Positions 26,917 to 36,923 are shown, counted from the first letter of the stretch. The stretch is DNA of 64,000 nt from a bacterium UBP2_UBA5202 (GCA_002412795.1 DHVS01000029.1:77761-141760); one strand, 5' to 3'. A program made the numbers and translations. The notes: generated by a model from the letters alone, not told the origin.

Positions 26917-27870
26917 ATGGCAAATAATTACCGGGAAAATAGCTATTGGCCCTGGCTGTTACTGCTGCCGACCATTGTGATCGTGGCGGCTTTCCGGCTG
27001 TTGCCCATGCTCTACGCACTGTTCATGAGCTTCTTCGACTGGGGGCTGGCCGGGGCCCGGCGCTTTGTGGCCTTCGGCAATTATTACAACCTGTTCCTGG
27101 ATCCCAAGTTCCACAAAAGCCTGCTCAACACCTTTTACTACGTGCTGGGGGTGGTTCCGGCCTCGCTGTTCATCGCCCTGTTCATCGCCATCCTGCTTAA
27201 CCAGAAGATAAGGTTGACCCCGGTCTTCCGCACCGCTTTGTTCATACCGGTGATTACCTCCACCGTGGCGGTCTCCCTGGTCTGGAAATGGATATTCAAC
27301 CCCCGGATGGGGCTGGCCAACTTCGCCCTGAAAACTTTGGGGATGAAGCCGGCCCTGTGGCTGGAGGAGCCGGCCGGGATCCTCAACCTGATGCTGGCCC
27401 CGCTCCAGATAAAACTTCCGGCGGTGCTGGCCGGGCCCAGCCTGGCCATGTGCGCCATCATCATCATGAGCATCTGGCATTCCATCGGCTACAATGTTAT
27501 TATATTCCTGGCCGGTCTGCAGTCCATTCCCCGCGATTATTACGAAGCCGCCCAGCTGGACGGGGCTGGAAAGTGGGCTACCTTCCGGAATATTACCTGG
27601 CCTCTTTTGTCTCCCATCACCTTTTACGTGCTGATCATGACCACCATAACTTCCTTCCAGGTGTTCATCCAGATCTACACCATGCAGGGGCCGATCGGAG
27701 GGAATCCATTGGGGACCACCCGGGTGCTGGTATATTATCTTTACGAAAAAGGTTTTGCCGACTGGCAGATGGGGTATGCCAACGCCATCGCCTTCGTTCT
27801 GTTTCTGATCATATTGGGGCTTACGCTGATCCAGCGGAAGGTGGTGGAGAAGAAGGTCCATTATCAATGA
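26917..27870 (+). CDS. Sugar ABC transporter permease (MalF/UgpA type)
   Basis: Inner-membrane permease of a CUT1-type carbohydrate importer, 317 residues with about six membrane helices. The EAA loop that contacts the ATPase is EAAQLDGAGKWATFRNITWP, near residue 213. The N-terminal segment (WPWLLLLPTIVIVAAFRLLP, then ALFMSFFDWGL) is typical of MalF/UgpA-like subunits. ATG 26917 is preferred; a TTG at 26899 coincides with the predicted transcription start and is less likely. It is followed by the second permease and the binding protein. No ATPase gene is adjacent; the MsmX/UgpC-like one at 43392 is the likely partner. The sugar transported is unknown. Confidence 0.92.
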   Translation: MANNYRENSYWPWLLLLPTIVIVAAFRLLPMLYALFMSFFDWGLAGARRFVAFGNYYNLFLDPKFHKSLLNTFYYVLGVVPASLFIALFIAILLNQKIRLTPVFRTALFIPVITSTVAVSLVWKWIFNPRMGLANFALKTLGMKPALWLEEPAGILNLMLAPLQIKLPAVLAGPSLAMCAIIIMSIWHSIGYNVIIFLAGLQSIPRDYYEAAQLDGAGKWATFRNITWPLLSPITFYVLIMTTITSFQVFIQIYTMQGPIGGNPLGTTRVLVYYLYEKGFADWQMGYANAIAFVLFLIILGLTLIQRKVVEKKVHYQ

Positions 27871-27908
27871 TCAATTAACAATGAAATTCAAACTGTAAAC
27901 TTATCTGA

Positions 27909-28730
27909 ATGAAGTCCAACAGTACAAAAATAATAGTATATCTTTTGCTGACGGCCATCTCGCTGGTGATGATATTTCCCTTTGCTTGGATGATCCTGAC
28001 CTCGCTGAAGACCCAGGCCGAGTCCATCGCCACGCCGCCCAAACTTCTGCCGGCGGTTCCCCAGTGGGTGAACTATCTCAACGTCTGGCGGCAGATCCCG
28101 CTGCTGCGCTATTTTATGAACACCGTCATCGTCACCGTGCTGACGCTGCTGGGCGTGATCATCACCTCCACCCTGGCAGCCTTTGCCTTTTCCTTCAAGG
28201 AATTCAAGGGGAGGGACCTCAGTTTCATGGCCCTGTTGGCCATGATGATGATCCCCCAGCCGGTTTACCTGGTGCCGGCCTACGTGATACTGGCCAAGCT
28301 CCACTGGTTGGACACTTTTTATGCCATGATCGTGCCCTGGGTGGTCAATATCCTGTCCATCTTCCTGATGCGCCAGCACTTCAAGACCATCCCCCTGAGC
28401 CTGTACGAGGCCTCCAAGATGGACGGGGCGGGGGATCTGCAGTTCATCTGGCACATCCTGCTGCCCGTCTCCAAACCGGTGATCATCACCATCAGCCTGT
28501 TCTCCGTCATCGGCAGCTGGAACAGTTTCCTGTGGCCCCTGATAGTGACCAACAGCGAAAAGATGCGGCCGCTGCAGGTGGGGCTGGCCTATTTCTCCCA
28601 GGAGCAGGGATCGCTCTGGCCCCAGCTGATGTCGGCCTCCACCATGGTGATCATGCCGCTGATAGTCTTCTACATCTTTGCCCAGAAGCAGATCACCGAA
28701 AGCTTTGTCTCCAGCGGGATCAAGGAATAG
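27909..28730 (+). CDS. Sugar ABC transporter permease (MalG/UgpE type)
   Basis: Second CUT1 permease, 273 residues, six predicted helices. It starts with IIVYLLLTAISLVMIFPFAW and the conserved MILTSLKT segment. The EAA loop is YEASKMDGAGDLQFIWHILL, near residue 168, and the family motif IIGSWNSFLWPL appears here as VIGSWNSFLWPL. It lies 38 bases after the first permease and 10 bases before the binding-protein gene, so the three form one operon. Heterodimer with the product of 26917 is expected. Confident family call; specificity unknown. Confidence 0.93.
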   Translation: MKSNSTKIIVYLLLTAISLVMIFPFAWMILTSLKTQAESIATPPKLLPAVPQWVNYLNVWRQIPLLRYFMNTVIVTVLTLLGVIITSTLAAFAFSFKEFKGRDLSFMALLAMMMIPQPVYLVPAYVILAKLHWLDTFYAMIVPWVVNILSIFLMRQHFKTIPLSLYEASKMDGAGDLQFIWHILLPVSKPVIITISLFSVIGSWNSFLWPLIVTNSEKMRPLQVGLAYFSQEQGSLWPQLMSASTMVIMPLIVFYIFAQKQITESFVSSGIKE

Positions 28731-28740
28731 TCGCAGTGAA

Positions 28741-30105
28741 ATGAAGAGAGTATACTCAATAACTTTGTTGCTGATCCTGCTGGGCGGTTGCGGTTCCCGG
28801 AAGCAGGACGATATCACCCTGTGGCACGTGATGGGCGGGCCGCTGGGGCAGACACTGGACTCCCTTATCACCGACTTCGGGCGTGAACACCCCGGACAGC
28901 CGGTCAAAGGGGTCAGCATGGGAAGCTACACCGCGCTTTCCCAGAAACTGATGGCTTCGGTGGCCGCCGGAAACCAGCCGGCCATGTCCCAATCCTATGA
29001 AGCCTGGACCACCCAATTATTGGAAAAAGGGGCCATCAGGCCTTTCGGGGATTTCATCCAGCCGGGGCAGAAAGCAGATTCGCTGCTTTTGGAGGATATC
29101 TATCCGGTGATGAGGGAGGAATGTTCCCGGGACGGCAGACTGGTCTCATTGCCTTTTAATAAAAGCGTCCCCATCTATTATTACAACAAGGATCTTTTCG
29201 TCAAGGCAGGGATGGACCCGGAAAAATTTCCCGAAACCTGGGCCCAGTTCATAACCGCCGCCCAAAAACTGACCTTGGACAAGGACGGCAACGGCGTTCC
29301 CGAGCAATGGGGGACGGCCTTCCCCGGCGGAGCCTCCTGGATGTTCCAGTGTCTGCTGCTGCAGAACGGCGGGGACATCTTCGGCCCGGACAGCCAGATC
29401 GCGGCCTTTGACAGCCCCCAGGGCATAGAGGCCCTGCAATACCTGGTGGACCTGCTTTACAAACATAAGGTGGCCTATCTGACCACCGGCTTTGAACATC
29501 AGAACGACTTTTTATCGGGCCGGGTGGCCATGATCCAGAGTTCCTCGGCCTCTCTGGCCTACATGTCCCAGCAGAAGATCCCTTTCAAACTTGGCATCGC
29601 CGCCCTGCCGGGCAACAAGAGGAAGGCGGTGGTGCTTTCCGGCACCAATGTCATTATGTTTCGCCAGCCGGAGCAAAAGGTGATGGAACGCTGCTGGGAT
29701 TTCATGTACTGGTTCCTAAGCCCGGCCCAAACCGCCCGCTGGTCGGCCAACACCAGTTATCTGCCGGTGCGGCGTTCGGCCATTAAAGAACCCGTATTAA
29801 GGAAGAAGTTTGCTCAGTATCCCGGGATGGAACAGGCCTTTCAGCAGCTGGAATACGCCTACCCCGAACCCCGCCAGGTGGCTTGGTTTCTGGGCCGCAG
29901 CATAATGGAGGAGGAAGGTCTGCAGCCGGCCTTAAAGGGTGTGATGACTCCGGCCCAGGCGTTGCATCATGCCGCTAAAAGAGTGAATCAGCAGAGCGGG
30001 GTAAATAGTTACAGCCCCTGGTTGAACTGGGCGGTGTTATCGTTTATACTTATAATTGTAATAGTTCTGATAAGCCTTAAACTAAGAATGCTAAAGCAAA
30101 AATAA
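28741..30105 (+). CDS. Sugar-binding lipoprotein of ABC transporter with C-terminal membrane helix
   Basis: A 454-residue family-1 extracellular solute-binding protein (MalE/UgpB-like). The lipobox LLGGC places the lipidated Cys near residue 16, and ITLWHVMGG is the usual first strand. Later family features include SLPFNKSVPIYYYNKDLF and FPETWAQFITAAQKL. Unusually, the chain ends in a hydrophobic helix, WAVLSFILIIVIVLISLKL, followed by basic RMLKQK, predicting a second membrane anchor beyond the lipid. Binding proteins normally have only one tether, so this one may stay fixed at the permease. The frame is open to 28678, but ATG 28741 begins the lipoprotein signal and is the likely start. Confidence 0.9.
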   Translation: MKRVYSITLLLILLGGCGSRKQDDITLWHVMGGPLGQTLDSLITDFGREHPGQPVKGVSMGSYTALSQKLMASVAAGNQPAMSQSYEAWTTQLLEKGAIRPFGDFIQPGQKADSLLLEDIYPVMREECSRDGRLVSLPFNKSVPIYYYNKDLFVKAGMDPEKFPETWAQFITAAQKLTLDKDGNGVPEQWGTAFPGGASWMFQCLLLQNGGDIFGPDSQIAAFDSPQGIEALQYLVDLLYKHKVAYLTTGFEHQNDFLSGRVAMIQSSSASLAYMSQQKIPFKLGIAALPGNKRKAVVLSGTNVIMFRQPEQKVMERCWDFMYWFLSPAQTARWSANTSYLPVRRSAIKEPVLRKKFAQYPGMEQAFQQLEYAYPEPRQVAWFLGRSIMEEEGLQPALKGVMTPAQALHHAAKRVNQQSGVNSYSPWLNWAVLSFILIIVIVLISLKLRMLKQK

Positions 30106-30127
30106 TTATTAAATAGAGGAACAGAAA

Positions 30128-33100
30128 ATGCTGAAAAGGTTATTCAAACTGATCTGCTTTGGGGTCCCGCTGATGCTGTTGCAGGCATATTCAGCCCAGG
30201 CCCAGGTTTTGCTGGAGGAGAATTTTGATTATACCACCGGCCAGCTTACCACGGTCAGCGGAGGGAACTGGGTCAATTTTTCCGGCACCGGCAATTTTAT
30301 ACAGGTTTCAAGCGGGAGCCTGAGCTATACCGGATACCCGTCATCGGGCATCGGAAACAAAATACAAATAGTCAGCGCCACGACTTCGGCGGAGGATGCC
30401 TACCGCAATTTCAGTCAGTACCAACTGGCCGGGGCTACTGTTTATGGCTCCTTTTTGATAAGCCTTCTGGATACCATAAACCTGGCTGCCAACAGCCATG
30501 CCACCGGAGAATATTTTGCAGGCCTGATGCCCGTTACCGGCACTTCAGTCTACGTAAACCGGGTATGCATCCGGAAGGGGGCGGGGCCCAACACCTTTAA
30601 TTTGGGCCTGCGTGCAACGTCGTCCAACGCTACAGTGGAATGGCATACTGTGGACCTTAACATTGGAACCACCTATGTGGTCATAATGCGCTACCAGATG
30701 GTTCCCGGCGGGACCAACGACGTGGCGGCTCTGTTCATCAATCCGGCTTTGGGAGGGGTGGAACCGTCGCCCGATCTCAGCCAGGTCTCAGCACTGACAA
30801 GCGACCCGGACAGCATAGGACGGGTGGCCTTGCGCCAGGGTTCTTCCACCGGTCCTATTACCACACCAAACGCTTCGATCGACGGGATCCGGGCCGGGAC
30901 CACCTGGGGTTACATTACTGGTTCCACCGCCGCCAACCCTGCGGTCATCTCTGTCAGCCCTCAGAACAATGAAAACAACGTGATGCCCGCCGCCGCCATC
31001 AGGGCCACATTTGACAAGCTGATGAATGCCGCCACCATTGACACCGCCAGTTTTGCGGTATCCGGTGTCAAGCAGGCTAGGTACTATCCGGATTCCATCC
31101 GCCCGGCGGCCAACAGCACCAGCTACACCTTTTACGTGCAGGATAGCCTGCGCACCAGTGATACGGTAACGGTCACCCTATCTACGGCAATCACCGACAC
31201 CGGCGGCAATCCTTTGTTTACGCCTTATATCTGGAAGTTTCATACCCTGGTACCGGAAACTATCAGGCCGTATCTGGTTTCTTCAAGCCCGACTAACGGG
31301 GCCGACCGGATCACAGTAAATTCAAGCGTGGTCCTAACGTTCAATGAAGCTTTACTTCCTGCTTCCGTTGATACCAGTGCTTTTGAGGTGCTGGGGGTTA
31401 AGAACCCAAAATATCCCATAAATCCTCCGGTAATGAGCGCAGACAATACCGTGGTCACCTTGACCCCGGTTGACAGTCTGTACTATGGAGATACTATTAC
31501 CGTCCACCTCAAACCGGTCATTACGGACATCTCCGGCAACACCCTGCGGGACACCAGCATTTTCTTTAACACCCGGCTTACACCGGGCTTGTCAATTTAC
31601 GATCTTCAATACACGACCAACCCAACGGGTGATACCCCATATAATAACCAAGTTGTGACGGTTTCGGGTGTTGTCACTGCGGTCTCCGGTAAAGACTATG
31701 CCGGCACGTATTACCTCCAAGATGGTTCCGGCCCATGGAACGGGATATATGTCTTCGGATTCAATGGCGCCCTGACGGGCGATTCGGTCCGCATCACCGG
31801 TACGGTGTCCGAACGCTACAACCATACCCAAATTGTTCCAACAGTTTTCACCCGGTTGAAATCCGGCTGTGCATTGCCGGCACCCGTAACAATCACCACC
31901 GGTATATTAGGCGGTACCAGCGGTGAACCTTATGAAGGTGTGCTGGTAACAACGGGCCCGGCAAAAGTGACCAGCGTGACGACGGGTGATTTTGATGGTT
32001 ATAGCATCAATGACGGCAGTGGCCAGTGCGATGTCGGCAATTACAATGGCACCTACACCAGCGTCGGCTACAGCCCGGTAGTGGGCGATAGCCTGGTTTT
32101 GGTGAAAGGCGTCGTCAGATTCGACCGGATAACTAGCGGAACGAACAGTTTTGGCATCGAACCCCGCCGGATGGGCGATGTGATGGACAACAAACCGGTG
32201 AAAATCGTGGCCACGCTTCCTGCGGCTGACAAAATAAACGTTCCCACTGCAGTCTCGGTTCAGGTAAATTTCAATAAACCGATGAACAGCAGCACCGTCA
32301 TCCCCGCCAATTTTGCGATCTCCGGCAGCAGCGGCGGCGTGATAACATTTGCAGTAAATTATGACTCTGTCAATTGGTGGTGCAATCTGATCCCGGCCCG
32401 AAGTTTCGCACCCGGCGAAGTCATCCAGGTCACAGCCGGGCATGCTTTGACCGATTCCTTCGGACGCCACCTGGACGGCAACGGCGACGGCACTGCCGCC
32501 AATGATCCGTCCGACGACTATATCTTTATCTTCCGCACCCTGAACGGAGGGGTGCCAATCGGCGAAATCCAGAAACCGGGACCGGACGGGTTTTCATCAA
32601 ACATGGTCAACCAAACAGTTTTAGTAGAAGGGGTTGTTACCGGTCCGGATTTTTACTTCACCTATCCCGGCAATTCAACCGCCAGTTGGTATCTGCAGGA
32701 CGGAACCGGCGGGATCAATATTTACGGTGGGGGGTTGAACAAATTCGAATTGGGCTTGAGAGTAGTGGTTGAAGGCACTGTCATCGAGTACAGCGGGGTG
32801 ACAGAGATATCCTCCAGCAATGCCAAGATATCAATCTGGGACAAGGCCCAAAATCTGCCAGCTGCCAAGGAACTGCTGTACAATCAATTCCCAACCGAAG
32901 CCATTGAGGGGTTATTGATCACTTTTAACGGTTCTATTAGCAGTCCGCCCAGTTTGGCAGGAGGCGGTTATAATATGGACGTCAGGAACGGAAACTCGCC
33001 TATAGCAATCAGATTCAATGAATCGGCTGGATTTGATATTGCAAAATATACACTGGGAACCAAGGTCAGGATTACCGGGATCGTATCCCAATATGACAAA

Positions 33101-33529
33101 AGTGAACCTTTCAGCAGCGGATATCAGATAGTGCCCCGGTTTGCCTTGCCATATACATATAACGGCATCCAATATCCGTCCGATATAGAATTATTAGCCG
33201 ACTCGGTCCTGCCGTCAAACGCTTCCCAAATAGTCAACATCTTGCCCAATCCCTTCTCGCCCGATTACGGCGAGGTGGCCGCCATCGAGGTCAACGCCCC
33301 GGCGGCCGATCATCTGACCCTGCGGATATATGACCTTAAGGGCCGGCTGGTGCGGACCCTGCTAAATAATACCATGGGAGGCCAGCAAATAGTTCCCTGG
33401 GAAGGCACCGACCAGATGAACCGCCGGGTGAACATCGGAATTTACATCGTCCACTTAAGATGCGTGGCCGCCGACGGCAAAACCACCGACCAGACCAAAC
33501 TTTTGGTCATGGGAACCAAGTTAAAGTAA
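30128..33529 (+). CDS. Multidomain surface protein (NFDY, Big_5 and OB-fold-like domains) with sorting domain
   Basis: An 1133-residue T9SS cargo candidate. Order: signal peptide (ending QAYSAQAQ, 26 residues); NFDY domain (VLLEENFDYTTG, 27-258); two Big_5 Ig-like domains (ISVSPQNNENNVMPAAAI near 271, VSSSPTNGADRITVNSSV near 378); a DUF5689/YhcR-type OB-like region near 488 (VVTVSGVVTAVSGKDYAGTY, then YLQDGSGPWNGIYVF); a third Big_5 domain near 690; a second OB-like domain near 811 (VLVEGVVTGPDF, YLQDGTGGINIY); and a FlgD-like/type A sorting domain from about 1036 (ILPNPFSPDYG). The YLQDG OB-like domains also occur in extracellular nucleases, but no nuclease domain is present. GAGGAA precedes the ATG. 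Confidence 0.83.
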   Translation: MLKRLFKLICFGVPLMLLQAYSAQAQVLLEENFDYTTGQLTTVSGGNWVNFSGTGNFIQVSSGSLSYTGYPSSGIGNKIQIVSATTSAEDAYRNFSQYQLAGATVYGSFLISLLDTINLAANSHATGEYFAGLMPVTGTSVYVNRVCIRKGAGPNTFNLGLRATSSNATVEWHTVDLNIGTTYVVIMRYQMVPGGTNDVAALFINPALGGVEPSPDLSQVSALTSDPDSIGRVALRQGSSTGPITTPNASIDGIRAGTTWGYITGSTAANPAVISVSPQNNENNVMPAAAIRATFDKLMNAATIDTASFAVSGVKQARYYPDSIRPAANSTSYTFYVQDSLRTSDTVTVTLSTAITDTGGNPLFTPYIWKFHTLVPETIRPYLVSSSPTNGADRITVNSSVVLTFNEALLPASVDTSAFEVLGVKNPKYPINPPVMSADNTVVTLTPVDSLYYGDTITVHLKPVITDISGNTLRDTSIFFNTRLTPGLSIYDLQYTTNPTGDTPYNNQVVTVSGVVTAVSGKDYAGTYYLQDGSGPWNGIYVFGFNGALTGDSVRITGTVSERYNHTQIVPTVFTRLKSGCALPAPVTITTGILGGTSGEPYEGVLVTTGPAKVTSVTTGDFDGYSINDGSGQCDVGNYNGTYTSVGYSPVVGDSLVLVKGVVRFDRITSGTNSFGIEPRRMGDVMDNKPVKIVATLPAADKINVPTAVSVQVNFNKPMNSSTVIPANFAISGSSGGVITFAVNYDSVNWWCNLIPARSFAPGEVIQVTAGHALTDSFGRHLDGNGDGTAANDPSDDYIFIFRTLNGGVPIGEIQKPGPDGFSSNMVNQTVLVEGVVTGPDFYFTYPGNSTASWYLQDGTGGINIYGGGLNKFELGLRVVVEGTVIEYSGVTEISSSNAKISIWDKAQNLPAAKELLYNQFPTEAIEGLLITFNGSISSPPSLAGGGYNMDVRNGNSPIAIRFNESAGFDIAKYTLGTKVRITGIVSQYDKSEPFSSGYQIVPRFALPYTYNGIQYPSDIELLADSVLPSNASQIVNILPNPFSPDYGEVAAIEVNAPAADHLTLRIYDLKGRLVRTLLNNTMGGQQIVPWEGTDQMNRRVNIGIYIVHLRCVAADGKTTDQTKLLVMGTKLK

Positions 33530-33541
33530 GGGGTGAATAAT

Positions 33542-34372
33542 ATGAAAAAGATCATAATAGCATTATCGGTTATCCTGGCCTGGCAAACAATTTCCCAGGC
33601 CGCTTTTGAGGACTGGCAGAACGGGATCCGGGCCAACGCCATGGCCGGGGCCTATACCGGCATGGCCCAGGGGCTGGATGCCGTCCGCTGGAACCCGGCC
33701 GGCCTGGCCGAACTTAAAGGCTGGCAGGCCCAGGCCTATGCCAAACGGCTGTGGGGCATTGCCGGGCTGATGAACGAGTCTGCCGGGCTGGGAAAGGATA
33801 TGGGAAAATGGGGGGGGATGGCCGTTTCGGTCCAGCAGACAGGCTGCGAGCTGGAGACGGACCAGTCTTTCACTTTCTCCCACGGCTTCAGCATGTCGGA
33901 ACAGCTTTCGTTCGGCTATAACCTGAATCTTTACCGTCTTTGGCAGAACCGATTCGGTTCGGCCATCACCGGCGGGGTGGATGTGGGCCTTTTGGCCAGG
34001 GTCTACCGCAAGTGGAGGATAGGCTGCTTTGGCCATAACCTTAACCATCCTTCCCTGGGTGTCGAGACCCAGTACGAACTGCCCAGCAGCGTAGCCATCG
34101 GCCTGGCCTACGAGCCGCTGCCGGGACTGGCTGGTTCGGTGGAGGCCAGCAAGGAGCCCGGTTACATCACCTGTTATAAGGCGGGGGCCGAGTTTGCGGT
34201 GAAGCCTGAGGTTTTGAATATTCGCAGCGGCGTTTCGAACGAGGGCAGCCTGACACTTTTTTCCCTGGGGATGGATATAACCATCACCGGCATCACGGTG
34301 GGCTATGCCTACGAGGGCGGCCATCAGGCCCTGGCTGGCAACCATCAGATGGGCCTGGGCTATAAATGGTGA
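33542..34372 (+). CDS. PorV/PorQ-like outer-membrane protein
   Basis: A 276-residue predicted barrel with a signal peptide (IIIALSVILAWQTISQAA) and the PorV/PorQ-type opening: GIRANAMAGAYTGMAQGLDAV followed by RWNPAGLAEL (the 'NPAGLA' motif). The remaining sequence is amphipathic strands ending in an aromatic (GLGYKW). ATG 33542 has an AGGGG site; a GTG at 33533 is in frame but overlaps that site. It lies between a sorting-domain protein and an HhH barrel protein with which its stop nearly overlaps. It could act in T9SS cargo handling like PorQ or be an unrelated FadL-like porin. Confidence 0.7.
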   Translation: MKKIIIALSVILAWQTISQAAFEDWQNGIRANAMAGAYTGMAQGLDAVRWNPAGLAELKGWQAQAYAKRLWGIAGLMNESAGLGKDMGKWGGMAVSVQQTGCELETDQSFTFSHGFSMSEQLSFGYNLNLYRLWQNRFGSAITGGVDVGLLARVYRKWRIGCFGHNLNHPSLGVETQYELPSSVAIGLAYEPLPGLAGSVEASKEPGYITCYKAGAEFAVKPEVLNIRSGVSNEGSLTLFSLGMDITITGITVGYAYEGGHQALAGNHQMGLGYKW

Positions 34373-34377
34373 TAAAT

Positions 34378-36882
34378 ATGAAAACTAACAGGAATAAATC
34401 CTGGCTGATCTCCTTGATCTTACTGGGGCTGCTGGCCGCACCGCTGTTTGCCCAGCAAACGGAGCTTTACCAGGAGATCGACACCACCAGTTATATAAGG
34501 CCGGAGCCGCTTGACCTGAACGGTGCCTCGTACCGGCAGATACTGGAGCTGCCCGGCATGACGGTGGGTCTGGCCGATAACATCTGGCAATTCCTTTTCG
34601 AGCGGGGCCAGTTCACCAGTTTTTTTCAGCTGGCCGAGATTGATGGGATAACCCCGGCCGACATCAACCGGCTCAAAGGTCAGATCAAAATTGTTCCGCC
34701 CAAAGTTCAGAGCGATGTCACCCGCTACATCGCCGATCTGCAGGACCGGCTGGCCTCCGAGGAAAGGCCGGGGCAGGGAGCCATCAGTCAGTGGGAGGAA
34801 ATGCTACTTCATCCAATCAATGTCAATACCGCCACCATGGACCAGCTGCTGCTGCTGCAGAACGTCACCGCCATAGATGCCGCAGCCGTGGTCAGGCACA
34901 TCAGGGAACAGGGCCCGATAACCAGCTGGACCACCCTCTCCCGGAACGTCAGGGGCCTTTCCCGCTACGGTTACAATAATTTAAGGAATTACATCACCAT
35001 AAAGGACGGAACGGATGAAAGCTACTTTGACGGCAATTGGCGGATAAGTTTGGAAAGGGACAATGACCTGAACGGCGGAATTGACGTTAATTACAGGACA
35101 CTAGCCGCCTACCTCAAGGCCTCGGCCCAGAATTATGACGTCATCACACCCACCGACACCATCACCACCGGCTGGACCCTGAAAAAATACGGCTGGAGCG
35201 ATGCCGAAGTCCTAAACCTGAAAAACAGACTTTGGGGTGAGTATCATACTTTGGAAAATGGTCTCAATTACGGTTTTTTCAGCCAACGCCTTACGGCCAA
35301 CTACAGCGGCCGTTACCGGGTGGGAGCCCTGCTGCAGAGCCAGCCCTATGAACAGACCAGCCTGGCCAAAGGCTACGTGGGGTTGTCCGGCTCCGGCCTG
35401 ATGGAAAAGTTGTTCATCGGCAACTACCGGATGACGGTGGGGCAGGGCCTGGTGTTCGACAACACCGATGAGAATATGATCCGTCAGGTGAGCAGGGGAG
35501 CCGGGCTTTTCGGTGACATCACCAATACCAGGGAGTTCGCTTTGCGGGGCGCGGCCCTGCAATCCCGGCTTTGGCGTTTCAGTCCGGCGGCCTTCTATTC
35601 CGAGAACTACCGGGACGGGATAACCAACCGCGACGGCACCATCAATACCTATTTCCTGGTCAATCCCAGGTTCTCGCCCTTCCGCGACGCTTTTAAGGAG
35701 AAGACTTACGGCGGCACTGTTAAAATGGACCTTTCGAATTATTATGGCCTGCCCATTGGGACCAGCCTGGGATTGGCCGGTTACACCAGCAGTTACGACC
35801 GGCCCTTCCGTCCTGATGCTCTGGAGCTTGACATCCCCGGCGACAAGAACGAACTTTCCGATCCCAATTACACCCAGCTTTGGTCCGGATCAAACCGCCG
35901 GGTCTGGGGCGCCAACTTCAGAACGGTGGTGGATAATATTTCGGTGGACGGAGAATTGGGCAAACTGTCCGGGGGCGGGTGGGCTCACATTATCCACTCC
36001 CGTCTGCAGTACGAAACGGTTTATTTCGTCCTGCTGCACCGCCGTTACGCTGTCAATTATGACAACCCTTACAGCCGGGCATTTTCGGAACAGGTCAAGT
36101 TCGACGATTCCATCCTGGAAAAGGAGTACCGGCTGCTGGACCCGGTCTACCAGCAGCTTACCGCCCTCCCGGCCCCCAAGGCCGAGGAGGGTACCTACCT
36201 GGAGACCAGGTGGCAGATGTCCCGCAAGTTCACCATCACCCGGGCCTACATCGACTTCTGGCGCAATCTGGCCTATGGTCTAAACAACGTCCGCTGCCAG
36301 GCTGAGGTGGAATACCGGCCGGCCTTTCCGGTTCGCTTCCGGGTCAAACAGAAGTGGCAGTCCAAGAACCTGCCCAAGGTGGCCCTGCCAACCAAGTCCA
36401 CCACCATGGAAACCACCCTCCGGACATTCTGCGCCCTGTCGGACCGGGACAACCTGAACATCGAACTGCGTTACGGTGAGGTTCATCTGACCCCGTCCAC
36501 CGCCTACAACAGCAACGCCATCATGAGCGGAGCCTACTTGTCATCCAGCTGGGAGCATAATTTTACTCCCACCTGGGACATTAAGGCCGGCATGGCCTCC
36601 TGGCGCACCGATGCCATGTCCCAATGGATATTCGTGGACAACGGGATAGACTTTCTGGAAGGGGAGGGGTTGAAATATTTCATCTCCGTCTCCGACCGCC
36701 TGTCCGACAACCTGCAGGTCAAACTGCGGGTCATGGGCAAGAACACCAAGTATTCCTATGCCGGCATCTATCAGCCGGAATCGGGTTTTTATTATGACGG
36801 CCTGCCCGGTATCCCGGTCTCGGATTTCGACGACAACCAGGAACGCTGGCAGGTGGGGCTTCAGCTGGACATGCGCTGGTAA
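34378..36882 (+). CDS. Outer-membrane barrel protein with two N-terminal ComEA-like HhH repeats
   Basis: An 834-residue protein: signal peptide (LISLILLGLLAAPLFAQ), then two tandem ComEA-type helix-hairpin-helix units. Unit 1 is LDLNGASYRQILELPGM ... ADINRLKGQIKIV, near residues 41-105. Unit 2 is INVNTATMDQLLLLQNV ... GYNNLRNYITI, near residues 145-210. The remaining 620 residues look like outer-membrane barrel strands and the chain ends MRW. HhH units of this type bind DNA non-specifically in ComEA, but in these barrel proteins they have no tested role. An in-frame ATG at 34366 overlaps the preceding stop and is an alternative start. Part of the 30128-41879 gene run. Confidence 0.75.
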   Translation: MKTNRNKSWLISLILLGLLAAPLFAQQTELYQEIDTTSYIRPEPLDLNGASYRQILELPGMTVGLADNIWQFLFERGQFTSFFQLAEIDGITPADINRLKGQIKIVPPKVQSDVTRYIADLQDRLASEERPGQGAISQWEEMLLHPINVNTATMDQLLLLQNVTAIDAAAVVRHIREQGPITSWTTLSRNVRGLSRYGYNNLRNYITIKDGTDESYFDGNWRISLERDNDLNGGIDVNYRTLAAYLKASAQNYDVITPTDTITTGWTLKKYGWSDAEVLNLKNRLWGEYHTLENGLNYGFFSQRLTANYSGRYRVGALLQSQPYEQTSLAKGYVGLSGSGLMEKLFIGNYRMTVGQGLVFDNTDENMIRQVSRGAGLFGDITNTREFALRGAALQSRLWRFSPAAFYSENYRDGITNRDGTINTYFLVNPRFSPFRDAFKEKTYGGTVKMDLSNYYGLPIGTSLGLAGYTSSYDRPFRPDALELDIPGDKNELSDPNYTQLWSGSNRRVWGANFRTVVDNISVDGELGKLSGGGWAHIIHSRLQYETVYFVLLHRRYAVNYDNPYSRAFSEQVKFDDSILEKEYRLLDPVYQQLTALPAPKAEEGTYLETRWQMSRKFTITRAYIDFWRNLAYGLNNVRCQAEVEYRPAFPVRFRVKQKWQSKNLPKVALPTKSTTMETTLRTFCALSDRDNLNIELRYGEVHLTPSTAYNSNAIMSGAYLSSSWEHNFTPTWDIKAGMASWRTDAMSQWIFVDNGIDFLEGEGLKYFISVSDRLSDNLQVKLRVMGKNTKYSYAGIYQPESGFYYDGLPGIPVSDFDDNQERWQVGLQLDMRW

Positions 36883-36923
36883 TCAATAACAATGAAATAT
36901 TTTCCAAAGGAGTTTTATAAAAT

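Noticed and set aside
26959..27867. Open frame on the minus strand opposite the MalF-like permease
   Set aside because: The residue composition (Gly, Gln, His rich) is typical of an antisense shadow, and the plus-strand frame has clear transporter motifs.
27888..28919. Open frame on the minus strand opposite the MalG-like permease
   Set aside because: It has the same biased antisense composition and no ribosome binding site.
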